Below are positions 1 to 7,194 of a stretch of 45,310 nt of DNA, piece after piece. Position numbers and translations under genes: made by a program. The DNA lies in NCBI GenBank assembly GCA_018657475.1, contig JABHXC010000028.1:1-45310 (forward strand). The letters run 5' to 3'. Each line of letters begins with the position of its first letter. Within the stretch, counting starts at the first letter, position 1. Source of the stretch: Candidatus Woesearchaeota archaeon (GTDB lineage Archaea > Nanobdellota > Nanobdellia > Woesearchaeales > GW2011-AR9). The notes beneath the pieces were generated by a model. The model had not been told where the DNA came from. It was given only the letters and a program-made list of their open reading frames with translations, and ran no database searches.

Positions 1-3000
1 GTTGTGTTTACTGTAACAGTGTAATTTGTTTCTGAAAAATTACTAAATCCTGCGCTATCAACACATTCAATATTCCAAATAAATTTTCCATCAGGCATAT
101 ATTTAGTTATGTTGTTTGTAGTGCTGTTACTGACATCAAAAATGGTAGTGTCTCTCTGCCAAGTTCCAGTTATGTTATTGTATAAAGAACAATTTGTCAA
201 ACTAGCATCATCATCACTAACGGTGAAGTTGAATTCGACCAATGAGTCAGTTAGTATGGCATTATTTGCGGGATTTAGTAATGAGATGTTAGGTACTTGT
301 GTTACATTGAAGAAAGTGGTAACACTACTGTTTATGTTAGTTACTGAGTCTGTTGCAATAAAAGTGACATTATGCCTACCGATTATTTGAGTAGTGTAGG
401 TGGAATTGTAGATGTCATCTGCGTCACTGTCAGTTAAAGTAATTTGATTGATAGTACCATTAGGAAGAGTTACATTAGCTAAAACTGAACTGACAGTGAA
501 CACATCAATTACAGTTACATTAAGATTTACTGTGTTTCCAAGACTGTAGTTTGTATTTTCATCTGGCTGAGGTAAAGTTACCGCAGGAGCAACAGTGTCA
601 ACTGTAACAGTGAAGTTGTTTACTGCAAATGCTGAATTTCCTCCCCCAGTACTGTTATCTGTTACTAAACAATTCCAAAGATGTTGTCCGTCAGCCACAT
701 TGTTTATTGTAAAACTAGTTTGATTTGTAGTTCCGTTTAATTCAATAGTTTCATTTGCAGTGAAAGTTCCTGAAAGATTATGATAAAGTGTAAAGTTGAA
801 CAAACCACCTGCATCAGTAGCATTACAAGTGAAAATCACTGTTGACGAGTTCTGGGAGGATGTATCTGCCGGAGAAACCAAAGTTACCAATGGAGCTGCA
901 GATTCTTGGATGTTAAAATCCCTAGTTTCAGTGTTGTTTAAATTTCCATCAGTGTCATTAGCTAAGATTAAGATAGTGTAAGTTCCAACGGCAGAAGTTT
1001 GATTAAATGTAACATTGTAAATCCCATTAGCATCATCATCAGTTAAAGTCTCTTGGATGATAGTTGTGTTAGGTAAAGTGATGTTGGCTAAGACAGTTTC
1101 CACAATTAGTTGATCGGTAACATTAACATTGATGATAACGTCAGTATCTTGAGCAAAATTACTTCCTTCTGCTGGAATTGTGATGTTGACTGAAGGTGGA
1201 TAAATATCATTTATAGTGAAATTAGTTGTTTCTGAATTGTTTACAAATCCTACACTATCATTAGCTATGATAGTTACATTATAGTTACCTGGCAGGGTTG
1301 GAGCTGTAAATGAACCATTGTATTTTTCTCCGCTGTCTAGAGAAAGAGTTATTTGTTCGATAGTGGAGTTGGGAAAAGTTATGTTAGCTAACACGGTGTC
1401 GATGTTTACTTCAGTAACATTAGCTGCAATTTCAATAGTTGATGCATTGTAAGCGGTGCTAGCGATTGGAATTAAATCGAATACTAAAGGCGTAGTGGTA
1501 TCGATGATGATATTTGTTCTTGTTACGGTATCGTTACTATTACCAACATTGTCTACTGCTGTTGCATTAATCAAATAAGTTCCGTCAACTAAATCGGTGA
1601 AGTTAACAAAGTGTGGAGATGCAGTAGTGTTAATAGTAGTGTTTAGTAAGACTAAATTTGAAGCATTGTAAAGATAAGTAGTGATATTAGCGATATTTGT
1701 ATCTGTTGCAGTTACATTAGTTAAGATGTTTGTTCTAGTTTGGTAAGTGCTAGCGTTATCTGTTGGATCGACGAAAATAATTGTGGGATTTGTTCCGTCA
1801 ACTGTAACCGTTCTGCTTTCAGTCCAATTAAGATTATTAGAGGTATCGTTCCCATACACTTGGAATGTATATGAGCCGTCTGCTAAACTTGTTTTTGTTA
1901 CTGAACACTGCTTTTCTGTTCCTGAGATGGTTGTTTCAGTCATTGACTCATTAGCACCATCAAATTCTAAAAGACAACTACCCACAGCAGTTTCATCGGT
2001 TAAAGTTGCATTGATGGTAAAAGTAGGGAGTTGTAAGGAAGTAGTGTTTGGTGTTGGATCAGTAAAAGTTATGTTTGGCCCAATAATGTCTGCCGCTTCA
2101 TTATAAGTCACATTAAAGAAGAATACGTCTGTGGAGACAGTTTCAGTTGAAGGAGCTCCAGCAGTAGTACGTTCCATTTCCATTTTTGCAAAAGCTCTCG
2201 TACCAGCTGCACCAAAGAAATTTGCACAAGTCCAGATTTCACCATTCCCGGTTACATCAGTACAAGTAACTCCAGGATTTGCTGCAGCACCTGGACAAGT
2301 ATTAGTAACTGCAGTATAAGAAAGCCCACCATTGGCATCAACAGAAACGTCACAAGTTTGAGTGTTAGTCCCAGTAGCCCAACGTTCATAACAAAGTAGT
2401 ACAGAATCAATGCTACCACAATTCGTTATTGATGTATTTACGGTTTGAATTCTTAATCCACCGAAATTAGTTCCACCTTTACCATAAGTTTGAGTTTCTA
2501 CCAGAGAGTTATCTGATTCTAATAAAGAACCGTCAGCAGCATCACAAGCACTAGCAAAAACGCCTGGACCAGCAGAATTTTCGGCATCACAAGTACTAAC
2601 TTCTTCTCCGAAAACCGGATCTTCAGCTGTTAGGATAAATGTGTAAGTTTCTCCTGGAGTTAAATTGGTTTGGAATAAAGCCCATTCACCGTAACAATCT
2701 TGTTGTTCAAAGTCGTAATCTTTACATTTGTATAAGTTTATTCCTTTTGCTTCTACTGTTACTAAACCATCCGTAAAATCTAGATTTTCTGGGTTAAGAG
2801 CATAAACTTGGGCCCAGCTCCCTAGAGGTGAAGGAAAATCTTTTGGCAGTTCTTCAAAGCCAAGATCGTTTTCATTGTTTAAATTAAGATCATTTAATCT
2901 GATTTCTTTAATCGGACTATTTTCTGGAGTGATCTTTAGATTGACTAGAGAATCATCACTTGCAATTCCTATATTTGAATCAGTGATAATTTCGTATTGT

Positions 3001-3554
3001 GCTGAAACTGTTTTTCTTTTACTATTCTTTAAATCGAAGTTATCAATTTGAGTTATAGTTGGAGTTATGGTTTCTGGTGAAATCTCAGCTACAGGAGTTG
3101 GCTCTGGTTCAGTGATAATTTTTTCTACTGTTTCATCTTCAGGAATAGAAACAACTTCTTGGGAAGGTTCCTCAATATTGTTGAGGAACTCTTCTGGAAG
3201 TTGTTTGGAGGTGTTGTTTGGAGGTAGGTTTATTGTTTCTGAGGTTTCATTTTCTGTAACATTAGAAAGGTGAACTTCCCCAGAAGAGTTCTCTGGGTTA
3301 GGGAGAGTCTCTTCTGGAGTTTGTTCTGGTTTCTTCTCTATTGGATTTATGTTACTTCGGTTTCCACCTAGAGTATGATTTGTGATATTTGATTCGTTTA
3401 CGATTTCTTCAGATGAATCAATGAACCCAATTTCTTCTGACACTACTGCACCGGTTATAGTTCCGGCACTAATTAGGGCAATTGTAAACATTACAGCTAG
3501 GACACTTACTAGTATAATAATGGGTGCTAGTCCGGATAGATGTTGGCGTTTCAT
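1..3554 (-). CDS. Giant Ig-like-repeat surface protein, N-terminal part (3' end outside window)
   Basis: Reading the minus strand from the ATG at 3554 gives an uninterrupted frame of 1184 codons that runs off the left edge, which is why the ORF track omits it. Residues 1-44 are a short basic stretch, a hydrophobic anchor (about 9-33) and 'TITGAVV', a typical secretion or anchor signal of DPANN exported proteins. A Pro/Glu/Asn-rich linker (about 45-170) follows, then a Cys-containing beta-rich region (about 280-480). After that come repeated Ig-like units sharing patterns such as 'VLANITLPN', 'SETTNFTI' and 'ANDSVGFVNN'. Many N-x-S/T sequons suggest glycosylation. It is probably a cell-surface or S-layer-associated adhesin-like protein. 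Its ATG overlaps the stop of the upstream winged-helix gene (ATGA), so the two are probably cotranslated. The ligand and the C-terminal anchor cannot be seen. Confidence 0.85.
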   Translation of the reverse strand, partial: MKRQHLSGLAPIIILVSVLAVMFTIALISAGTITGAVVSEEIGFIDSSEEIVNESNITNHTLGGNRSNINPIEKKPEQTPEETLPNPENSSGEVHLSNVTENETSETINLPPNNTSKQLPEEFLNNIEEPSQEVVSIPEDETVEKIITEPEPTPVAEISPETITPTITQIDNFDLKNSKRKTVSAQYEIITDSNIGIASDDSLVNLKITPENSPIKEIRLNDLNLNNENDLGFEELPKDFPSPLGSWAQVYALNPENLDFTDGLVTVEAKGINLYKCKDYDFEQQDCYGEWALFQTNLTPGETYTFILTAEDPVFGEEVSTCDAENSAGPGVFASACDAADGSLLESDNSLVETQTYGKGGTNFGGLRIQTVNTSITNCGSIDSVLLCYERWATGTNTQTCDVSVDANGGLSYTAVTNTCPGAAANPGVTCTDVTGNGEIWTCANFFGAAGTRAFAKMEMERTTAGAPSTETVSTDVFFFNVTYNEAADIIGPNITFTDPTPNTTSLQLPTFTINATLTDETAVGSCLLEFDGANESMTETTISGTEKQCSVTKTSLADGSYTFQVYGNDTSNNLNWTESRTVTVDGTNPTIIFVDPTDNASTYQTRTNILTNVTATDTNIANITTYLYNASNLVLLNTTINTTASPHFVNFTDLVDGTYLINATAVDNVGNSNDTVTRTNIIIDTTTPLVFDLIPIASTAYNASTIEIAANVTEVNIDTVLANITFPNSTIEQITLSLDSGEKYNGSFTAPTLPGNYNVTIIANDSVGFVNNSETTNFTINDIYPPSVNITIPAEGSNFAQDTDVIINVNVTDQLIVETVLANITLPNTTIIQETLTDDDANGIYNVTFNQTSAVGTYTILILANDTDGNLNNTETRDFNIQESAAPLVTLVSPADTSSQNSSTVIFTCNATDAGGLFNFTLYHNLSGTFTANETIELNGTTNQTSFTINNVADGQHLWNCLVTDNSTGGGNSAFAVNNFTVTVDTVAPAVTLPQPDENTNYSLGNTVNLNVTVIDVFTVSSVLANVTLPNGTINQITLTDSDADDIYNSTYTTQIIGRHNVTFIATDSVTNINSSVTTFFNVTQVPNISLLNPANNAILTDSLVEFNFTVSDDDASLTNCSLYNNITGTWQRDTTIFDVSNSTTNNITKYMPDGKFIWNIECVDSAGFSNFSETNYTVTVNT

Positions 3555-3748
3555 TTAACTTTAAACCAGGCAGTTGCTTTGCCTATAGTAAAACAGTCTA
3601 CTTTCTTCTTCAATTGCAATTTTAGACAATTCCTGTCAGCAGTATGCCATGCAATGTTGAGTTTTTCTGCAATCTCTCGTGTTGAAATGGGCTGCTTGCT
3701 AGCATTGAGAAGTCGTACTATCTGCTTTGCTACCTCTTTTTTGGTCAT
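3551..3748 (-). CDS. Small winged-helix/HTH protein upstream of the surface protein
   Basis: A 65-residue basic protein whose whole length fits one winged-helix fold: helix 'KEVAKQIVRLLNAS', then 'ISTREIAEKLNIAWHTADRN' as the helix-turn-helix, then a short wing ending 'GKATAWFKVK'. It probably binds DNA. Its stop codon overlaps the start of the giant surface-protein gene in an ATGA arrangement, and a minus-strand TATA box lies about 32 nt upstream of its ATG. It is therefore the first gene of a two-gene operon and could control expression of the surface protein or itself. No ligand domain is present. The specific family is not recognised. Confidence 0.75.
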   Translation of the reverse strand: MTKKEVAKQIVRLLNASKQPISTREIAEKLNIAWHTADRNCLKLQLKKKVDCFTIGKATAWFKVK

Positions 3749-3775
3749 TCAGTGCTAGAAGAGAGTTCTTTTTCG

Positions 3776-3785
3776 TATATAAATG
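3776..3785 (-). promoter_or_regulatory. TATA box for the wHTH-surface protein operon
   Basis: On the minus strand the sequence reads ATTTATATAC, centred about 32 nt upstream of the ATG at 3748. Initiation 25-26 nt downstream would leave a leader of only about 6 nt. Inferred from spacing and the archaeal TATA consensus. Confidence 0.5.
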
Positions 3786-3880
3786 TTCGCATATAAGTAA
3801 TTAATTAGAGTAATACAGATTAGTTAGTAGAATTAGTAACATCCATTAAGAGAGTATATTCGCACTTTTTGAATAGAAAA

Positions 3881-3890
3881 TATTTAAATA
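3881..3890 (+). promoter_or_regulatory. TATA box for the 67-aa membrane protein
   Basis: TATTTAAATA is centred about 26 nt before the GTG at 3912, the spacing expected for a leaderless archaeal transcript. It is divergent from the surface-protein promoter about 100 bp away. Confidence 0.5.
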
Positions 3891-3911
3891 CTGTAGAAAA
3901 ATAAAGGAATA

Positions 3912-4115
3912 GTGGCATTACAAAAGAATAGTAATCATCGTGCGCTCTGGAGTCATCTTCAAATTTGGCTAGGAATAGTGATAGTGTTAGTAGGATTGCT
4001 TGTTTTCAAATATTCATGGATTGCAAGTGTAATTGTTTTAGTAATAGGCATTCTTCTTCTTGCCTGGAAGAAAAAAGAATTAAAAGATTTTAAAGAAAAA
4101 CAAAAAGAGAAATAA
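3912..4115 (+). CDS. Small two-helix membrane protein, hypothetical
   Basis: A 67-residue protein with a GTG start. It has a short polar N-terminus, two closely spaced hydrophobic segments (about 17-33 and 36-51) and a very basic, Lys-rich cytoplasmic tail ending 'KDFKEKQKEK'. The start is supported by a TATA box 26 nt upstream, implying a leaderless mRNA. The last 47 bp of coding sequence are duplicated exactly at 5288-5334 next to a decayed relative of this gene. No enzymatic motif is visible and the function is unknown. Confidence 0.6.
   Translation: MALQKNSNHRALWSHLQIWLGIVIVLVGLLVFKYSWIASVIVLVIGILLLAWKKKELKDFKEKQKEK
4067..4113 (+). repeat. 47-bp direct repeat, copy 1 (3' end of the membrane-protein gene)
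   Basis: Perfectly identical to 5288-5334 over 47 bp. This copy encodes the basic tail of the 67-aa membrane protein. The two copies bracket the Fic gene. Confidence 0.95.
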
Positions 4116-4118
4116 AAA

Positions 4119-5048
4119 CTATTTATGAAATAAGAACTTCTGAATTGTTGGTCTCCAAAATGTTTTTGATGTTTTCAAATATTGTTCCATGGACAATCTA
4201 CAAAAATCAAAATTTTGATGGTTGCAATACTCAACTAATGTCTCACGAATTTGAAAATTCATATCACCTTTAAATATCAAAGGAGGATAATTATTCTGAA
4301 GCATTTGTACAACTAATAAAATTCTTCCCAAGCGACTATTACCATCAATAAATGGGTGAACTTTTTGGTAATTGAGATGAAAAATCAGTGGACGTAAGAA
4401 AGGATATACTTTTCTATCTTTATATTTCTTTAAAGTTTCTTTTAAATCATTTCTAATTTTGTTTGGCAATGATGTTAATGCTTTCTCAAGATAGCCAAAT
4501 GTGTTAATCTGTTTTTTAAATTTACCAGCATGTGAATAAATTCCACGATAAATGTCTTCATGTAACCTTTTAAACTGAACAATTGATCTAAATTCACTTT
4601 GCATTAATCTGAAGAGAGATTTTTTAGAATTATTATACAAATGAATGTCTAATTCTGGAAGTACAATTCTTTTCTTTTTATCTATGCTATCTGCAAGTTT
4701 AGGAGTTATTGTTGAACCTTCTAATTCCATACTATTTGCTAAAAAAAGCCTAACAAACTCACTAAAAATCTCTTTTTTATTTTTCTCTTCCAGTAAATTG
4801 AAAAATATTTGATAAAAAACTTTTTCTGTTTCTATTTCAACAATCTCTTTTAAAGTGAAATATGTTTGGAAATTTTCTTTAAAATATTTCGCTCTATCTG
4901 TAGCTATTTTCTGAATTATTTTTTCATTATAGCCTATTTTATCTTTAGCGATTATGAATGAGGCTTTTTTGATTTTATTTCCTATCCGAAAACTATGATC
5001 TATATAAGTGTAAGTTATACCATTAACCACTCTTTTTTGTAAAAACAT
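4119..5048 (-). CDS. Fic-domain protein (probable AMP transferase) with N-terminal inhibitory helix
   Basis: 309 residues. The Fic active-site motif is clear at 231-242, 'HPFIDGNSRLGR', matching HPFx(D/E)GN(G/S)R: the His is the catalytic base and the acidic and Arg residues bind Mg-ATP. At 106-111 'SMELEG' matches the inhibitory motif (S/T)xxxE(G/N), placing it in the class with an N-terminal self-inhibitory helix. By family knowledge it would transfer AMP or a related group to a protein hydroxyl side chain; the target cannot be told. The N-terminal about 100 residues are Lys-rich and unassigned. A TATA box at 5071-5078 gives a leaderless transcript. It sits alone between two genes on a segment bounded by a 47-bp direct repeat, suggesting later insertion. 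Confidence 0.88.
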   Translation of the reverse strand: MFLQKRVVNGITYTYIDHSFRIGNKIKKASFIIAKDKIGYNEKIIQKIATDRAKYFKENFQTYFTLKEIVEIETEKVFYQIFFNLLEEKNKKEIFSEFVRLFLANSMELEGSTITPKLADSIDKKKRIVLPELDIHLYNNSKKSLFRLMQSEFRSIVQFKRLHEDIYRGIYSHAGKFKKQINTFGYLEKALTSLPNKIRNDLKETLKKYKDRKVYPFLRPLIFHLNYQKVHPFIDGNSRLGRILLVVQMLQNNYPPLIFKGDMNFQIRETLVEYCNHQNFDFCRLSMEQYLKTSKTFWRPTIQKFLFHK

Positions 5049-5070
5049 GATTTTTTTTTGTTTAATAGAT

Positions 5071-5078
5071 ATATAAAT
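5071..5078 (-). promoter_or_regulatory. TATA box for the Fic gene
   Basis: The minus strand reads ATTTATAT, centred 26 nt from the ATG at 5048; a leaderless transcript is predicted. Confidence 0.45.
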
Positions 5079-5238
5079 GTTATGTGGTTTTTAAACCTAC
5101 ATAATCTCAAAAAAAACAAGTAGTGGGGTTATTTAAACGCAATTTAAGTAAGAGATACCACTACACAAAAACAAAAACAAATCAAAAATTAAACCTACTA
5201 AATCACACTAATTTGGAAAAATTACTCCAAAAACACCA

Positions 5239-5336
5239 ATGGACAGAAGCATTATTATTCTGACTATTGGAATTATCTTAACTTTGTGAAGAAAAAAGAA
5301 TTAAAAGATTTTAAAGAAAAACAAAAAGAGAAATGA
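5239..5336 (+). pseudogene. Decayed partial copy of the 67-aa membrane-protein gene
   Basis: From the ATG at 5239 the reading is a short hydrophobic helix resembling the second membrane segment of the 3912 gene ('IIILTIGIILTL' against 'IVLVIGILLLAW'). At the TGG codon one base is missing (actttg-tg-aag), causing an immediate stop. Restoring that base re-opens the frame into the identical tail encoded by the 47-bp repeat and a TGA at 5334-5336. The first membrane segment is absent. The remnant ends 1 bp before the stop codon of the KaiC-like gene on the other strand. Confidence 0.7.
5288..5334 (+). repeat. 47-bp direct repeat, copy 2
   Basis: Identical to 4067-4113. It lies at the 3' end of the decayed paralogue, abutting the end of the KaiC-like gene. 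The exact identity contrasts with the diverged sequence upstream, suggesting recent duplication, gene conversion or selection on this tail. Confidence 0.95.
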
Positions 5337-5337
5337 G

Positions 5338-6819
5338 TTAACTCTCATCCAACCCACCAAATATTTCTTGGTCAGGAAAGACGTCAAGACCATCAGAAGT
5401 AATATTCATAGCTACAATCTTGTGCTGATGACCAGCTCCCCGTAATTTAAGAACTTCAATTGCTCGCTCCCTTACATTACCTCGTTTAATGTTATAAATC
5501 ACAACAACGGCGTCAGCAAGAAATTCTTCAACACCAGTGGTAGAAAAAATAGTTGGAACTTGTTTAGTTTCCGTTATCAAAAATGAAGTTGCACCAATTT
5601 CTTCAAAAAATCTAAACAACTGCTCAATGTAAATTCTGTAAGAATCCTCTTTACCAGTAAAAGCAGAAGCAATAGCTGTTAAAGAATCAACAACAATAAT
5701 GTCTGGTTTAAAATTACCTGGAAAAATGATTGGTTGGACATCAATTAATAGTTCACCTTTTGATTTCATTAAAAGAGCATCCACACTACGCGTGATTTCA
5801 AATGGATTAAACCTTTTTAGAAGAAGATTACCGTCTTTGATATGTTTCTGGGGGTCCCAGCCAAAATCCTCCATATGTTTAATTAGTCGTTCTTCAGACT
5901 CTTCAAAGCTCATATACAAACATTTCTCGCCATGAGAAGCATGATATTCAAGAGTTTGTAATGCAAAAATAGTTTTTCCACTTCCTGCACCACCTGCCAC
6001 CAATACAGCAGCCCCTTTTGGCAATCCTTTATCCAATAAAGCATCAAATCCCTCAATACCAGTATAAATGTATTCTTGTTCTTCTCCTTTTTTGAGTTTT
6101 TTATGGGGCTTCTTTTTTCCTTTTAACTCTTCTTCAATTTCTTCTTTTATAGCAGCCATGTCAATTTTCTTGTTGCCATTTACTGTTTTGGCAACATGGG
6201 CGACAGGTGCACGTTCCTCTTTGATTTTAGCATGATGTCTCTTGATTTTGCCAGACTTCAATTCTGCCTGAATTTTATCTTTAGCTTCTTCAATATCAAA
6301 TTGAGGTTTAGTTGATTTTGATTCTGATTCTTTTTCTGCTTTGGATTTACGAGGTAATTTAGTAATATGTTCTTCTTGAAGAGGTTGAAGTTTAACATCT
6401 TCTTTTGGAGATGGTTCATCTTTTAGCGTGTGGACGTTGTCCTGGTTTACTTTTTTAACATTAACTTTGCCAGAGTTGGTCAAAGAATGTAACTGATCAG
6501 AGATTGTTGATTTAGTTAAGCCGGTTTTTTCAATCATCTCACTTATTGAAAGTCCTTCAGGATGACTTTTAAGAAGTTCTTGAAGAGATTGAAGCGCAAT
6601 ATCTTCTTTTGTTGGTTCTTCTTGCTTCCATTTATGCACTTTTGCCATATTGATTTGTTTGACATCAACTTTTTCAGAACCAACTAAAGCATGTAAACGA
6701 GCTAAAACAGTATGTCTGGCCAAACCGGTTTTGTTCATAATATCCTGAATAGTAAGACCATCTGGGTGTGACTGGAGAAGATCAATAATTGTAATTTTCT
6801 TTTTATCTTTTTTTTCCAT
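5338..6819 (-). CDS. KaiC/RadA-like ATPase with two N-terminal HTH repeats
   Basis: The listed ORF starts at 6849, but the TATA box at 6855-6862 would start transcription near 6832, downstream of that ATG. The ATG at 6819 has an AGGAA ribosome site just ahead, so I use it (493 aa). Two homologous winged-helix-type repeats lie at about 9-62 and 79-130 ('LLQSHPDGLTIQDI' and 'LLKSHPEGLSISEM'). A long charged linker follows, then one KaiC domain from about 250: Walker A 'GGAGSGKT' (276-283), a 'FEES' acidic pair (about 305-308) and Walker B 'PDIIVVDS' (372-379). Family members are ATP-dependent signalling or recombination-type ATPases. The HTH repeats suggest recruitment to DNA. It lies at the 3' side of the signalling island, which also contains a P-loop-less relative (17676-18200). 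Confidence 0.85.
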   Translation of the reverse strand: MEKKDKKKITIIDLLQSHPDGLTIQDIMNKTGLARHTVLARLHALVGSEKVDVKQINMAKVHKWKQEEPTKEDIALQSLQELLKSHPEGLSISEMIEKTGLTKSTISDQLHSLTNSGKVNVKKVNQDNVHTLKDEPSPKEDVKLQPLQEEHITKLPRKSKAEKESESKSTKPQFDIEEAKDKIQAELKSGKIKRHHAKIKEERAPVAHVAKTVNGNKKIDMAAIKEEIEEELKGKKKPHKKLKKGEEQEYIYTGIEGFDALLDKGLPKGAAVLVAGGAGSGKTIFALQTLEYHASHGEKCLYMSFEESEERLIKHMEDFGWDPQKHIKDGNLLLKRFNPFEITRSVDALLMKSKGELLIDVQPIIFPGNFKPDIIVVDSLTAIASAFTGKEDSYRIYIEQLFRFFEEIGATSFLITETKQVPTIFSTTGVEEFLADAVVVIYNIKRGNVRERAIEVLKLRGAGHQHKIVAMNITSDGLDVFPDQEIFGGLDES

Positions 6820-6854
6820 GTTGAATTCCTGTTTAAACGAGTATATCATATTCG

Positions 6855-6862
6855 TTTATAAA
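6855..6862 (-). promoter_or_regulatory. TATA box that decides the KaiC-like gene start
   Basis: TTTATAAA is centred at about 6858. Initiation about 26 nt downstream (near 6832) excludes the upstream ATG at 6849 and leaves a 13-nt leader with AGGAA before the ATG at 6819. Confidence 0.5.
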
Positions 6863-6902
6863 CATTGCGCATGGTAATTGAGTGGTTTGTTCGTCATTGA
6901 TA

Positions 6903-6940
6903 GATGCCTATCACAGATTAAATTTAGGTTCAAATTTAAT
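6903..6940. repeat. 38-bp element, copy A
   Basis: Shares TATCACA.ATT.AATTTA.GTTCAAATTTAAT with 7091-7129. It contains an inverted repeat, TTAAATTT(6 nt)AAATTTAA, consistent with a dimeric-regulator site or weak hairpin upstream of the KaiC-like promoter. Confidence 0.55.
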
Positions 6941-7090
6941 GAAATTACGATGAGGCGAAAGAGTGAGTCCAAAAAAATTAACGAGTGCATTGAAGTCATC
7001 ATTTTTGATTAAGAGAGTATTTATTTTAAGTATATGAGAGTTGTTTATAATAATTGTTATTCACCCACAAGTAGTTTTAACAACACTAAT

Positions 7091-7129
7091 ATGCATCTAT
7101 CACACATTGAATTTAAGTTCAAATTTAAT
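7091..7129. repeat. 38-bp element, copy B
   Basis: Second copy, about 188 bp from copy A with a handful of substitutions; its inverted repeat is TTGAA(6 nt)TTCAA. The conserved core is longer than expected by chance even in AT-rich DNA, but its function is unknown. Confidence 0.55.
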
Positions 7130-7146
7130 CAAAATTAGATTCCTAA

Positions 7147-7190
7147 CCACAAAAAAAATGGTCAAAATTATTAAAATTTATGTTTAAAAA
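7147..7190 (-). terminator. Possible T-tract terminator after the coiled-coil gene
   Basis: Downstream of the stop codon at 7195-7197 the minus strand carries two T runs (7 and 8 nt), the usual archaeal intrinsic termination signal. There is no strong stem-loop. Confidence 0.3.
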
Positions 7191-7194
7191 AAGA

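Larger units (their letters stand above)
6863..7194. other. Gene-free stretch with an imperfect direct repeat
   Basis: About 330 bp with no credible ORF on either strand. It contains two copies of a roughly 38-bp element (annotated separately) and, next to the coiled-coil gene, runs of T on the minus strand that could end its transcript. Nothing resembling a tRNA or structured RNA was seen. Confidence 0.5.

Noticed and set aside
109-3273. Plus-strand ORFs listed between 109 and 3273
   Set aside because: They are antisense shadows of the giant surface-protein frame, which is open through the left edge and has clear secretion and Ig-repeat features.
4067-5334. Insertion sequence or integron around the Fic gene
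   Set aside because: No transposase, integrase or terminal inverted repeats; only the direct repeat and a decayed gene copy, so no mobile-element feature is called.
5338-6819. Cyanobacterial-type circadian KaiC
   Set aside because: A single KaiC domain with N-terminal HTH repeats and no KaiA or KaiB; archaeal KaiC-like proteins are broader signalling ATPases.
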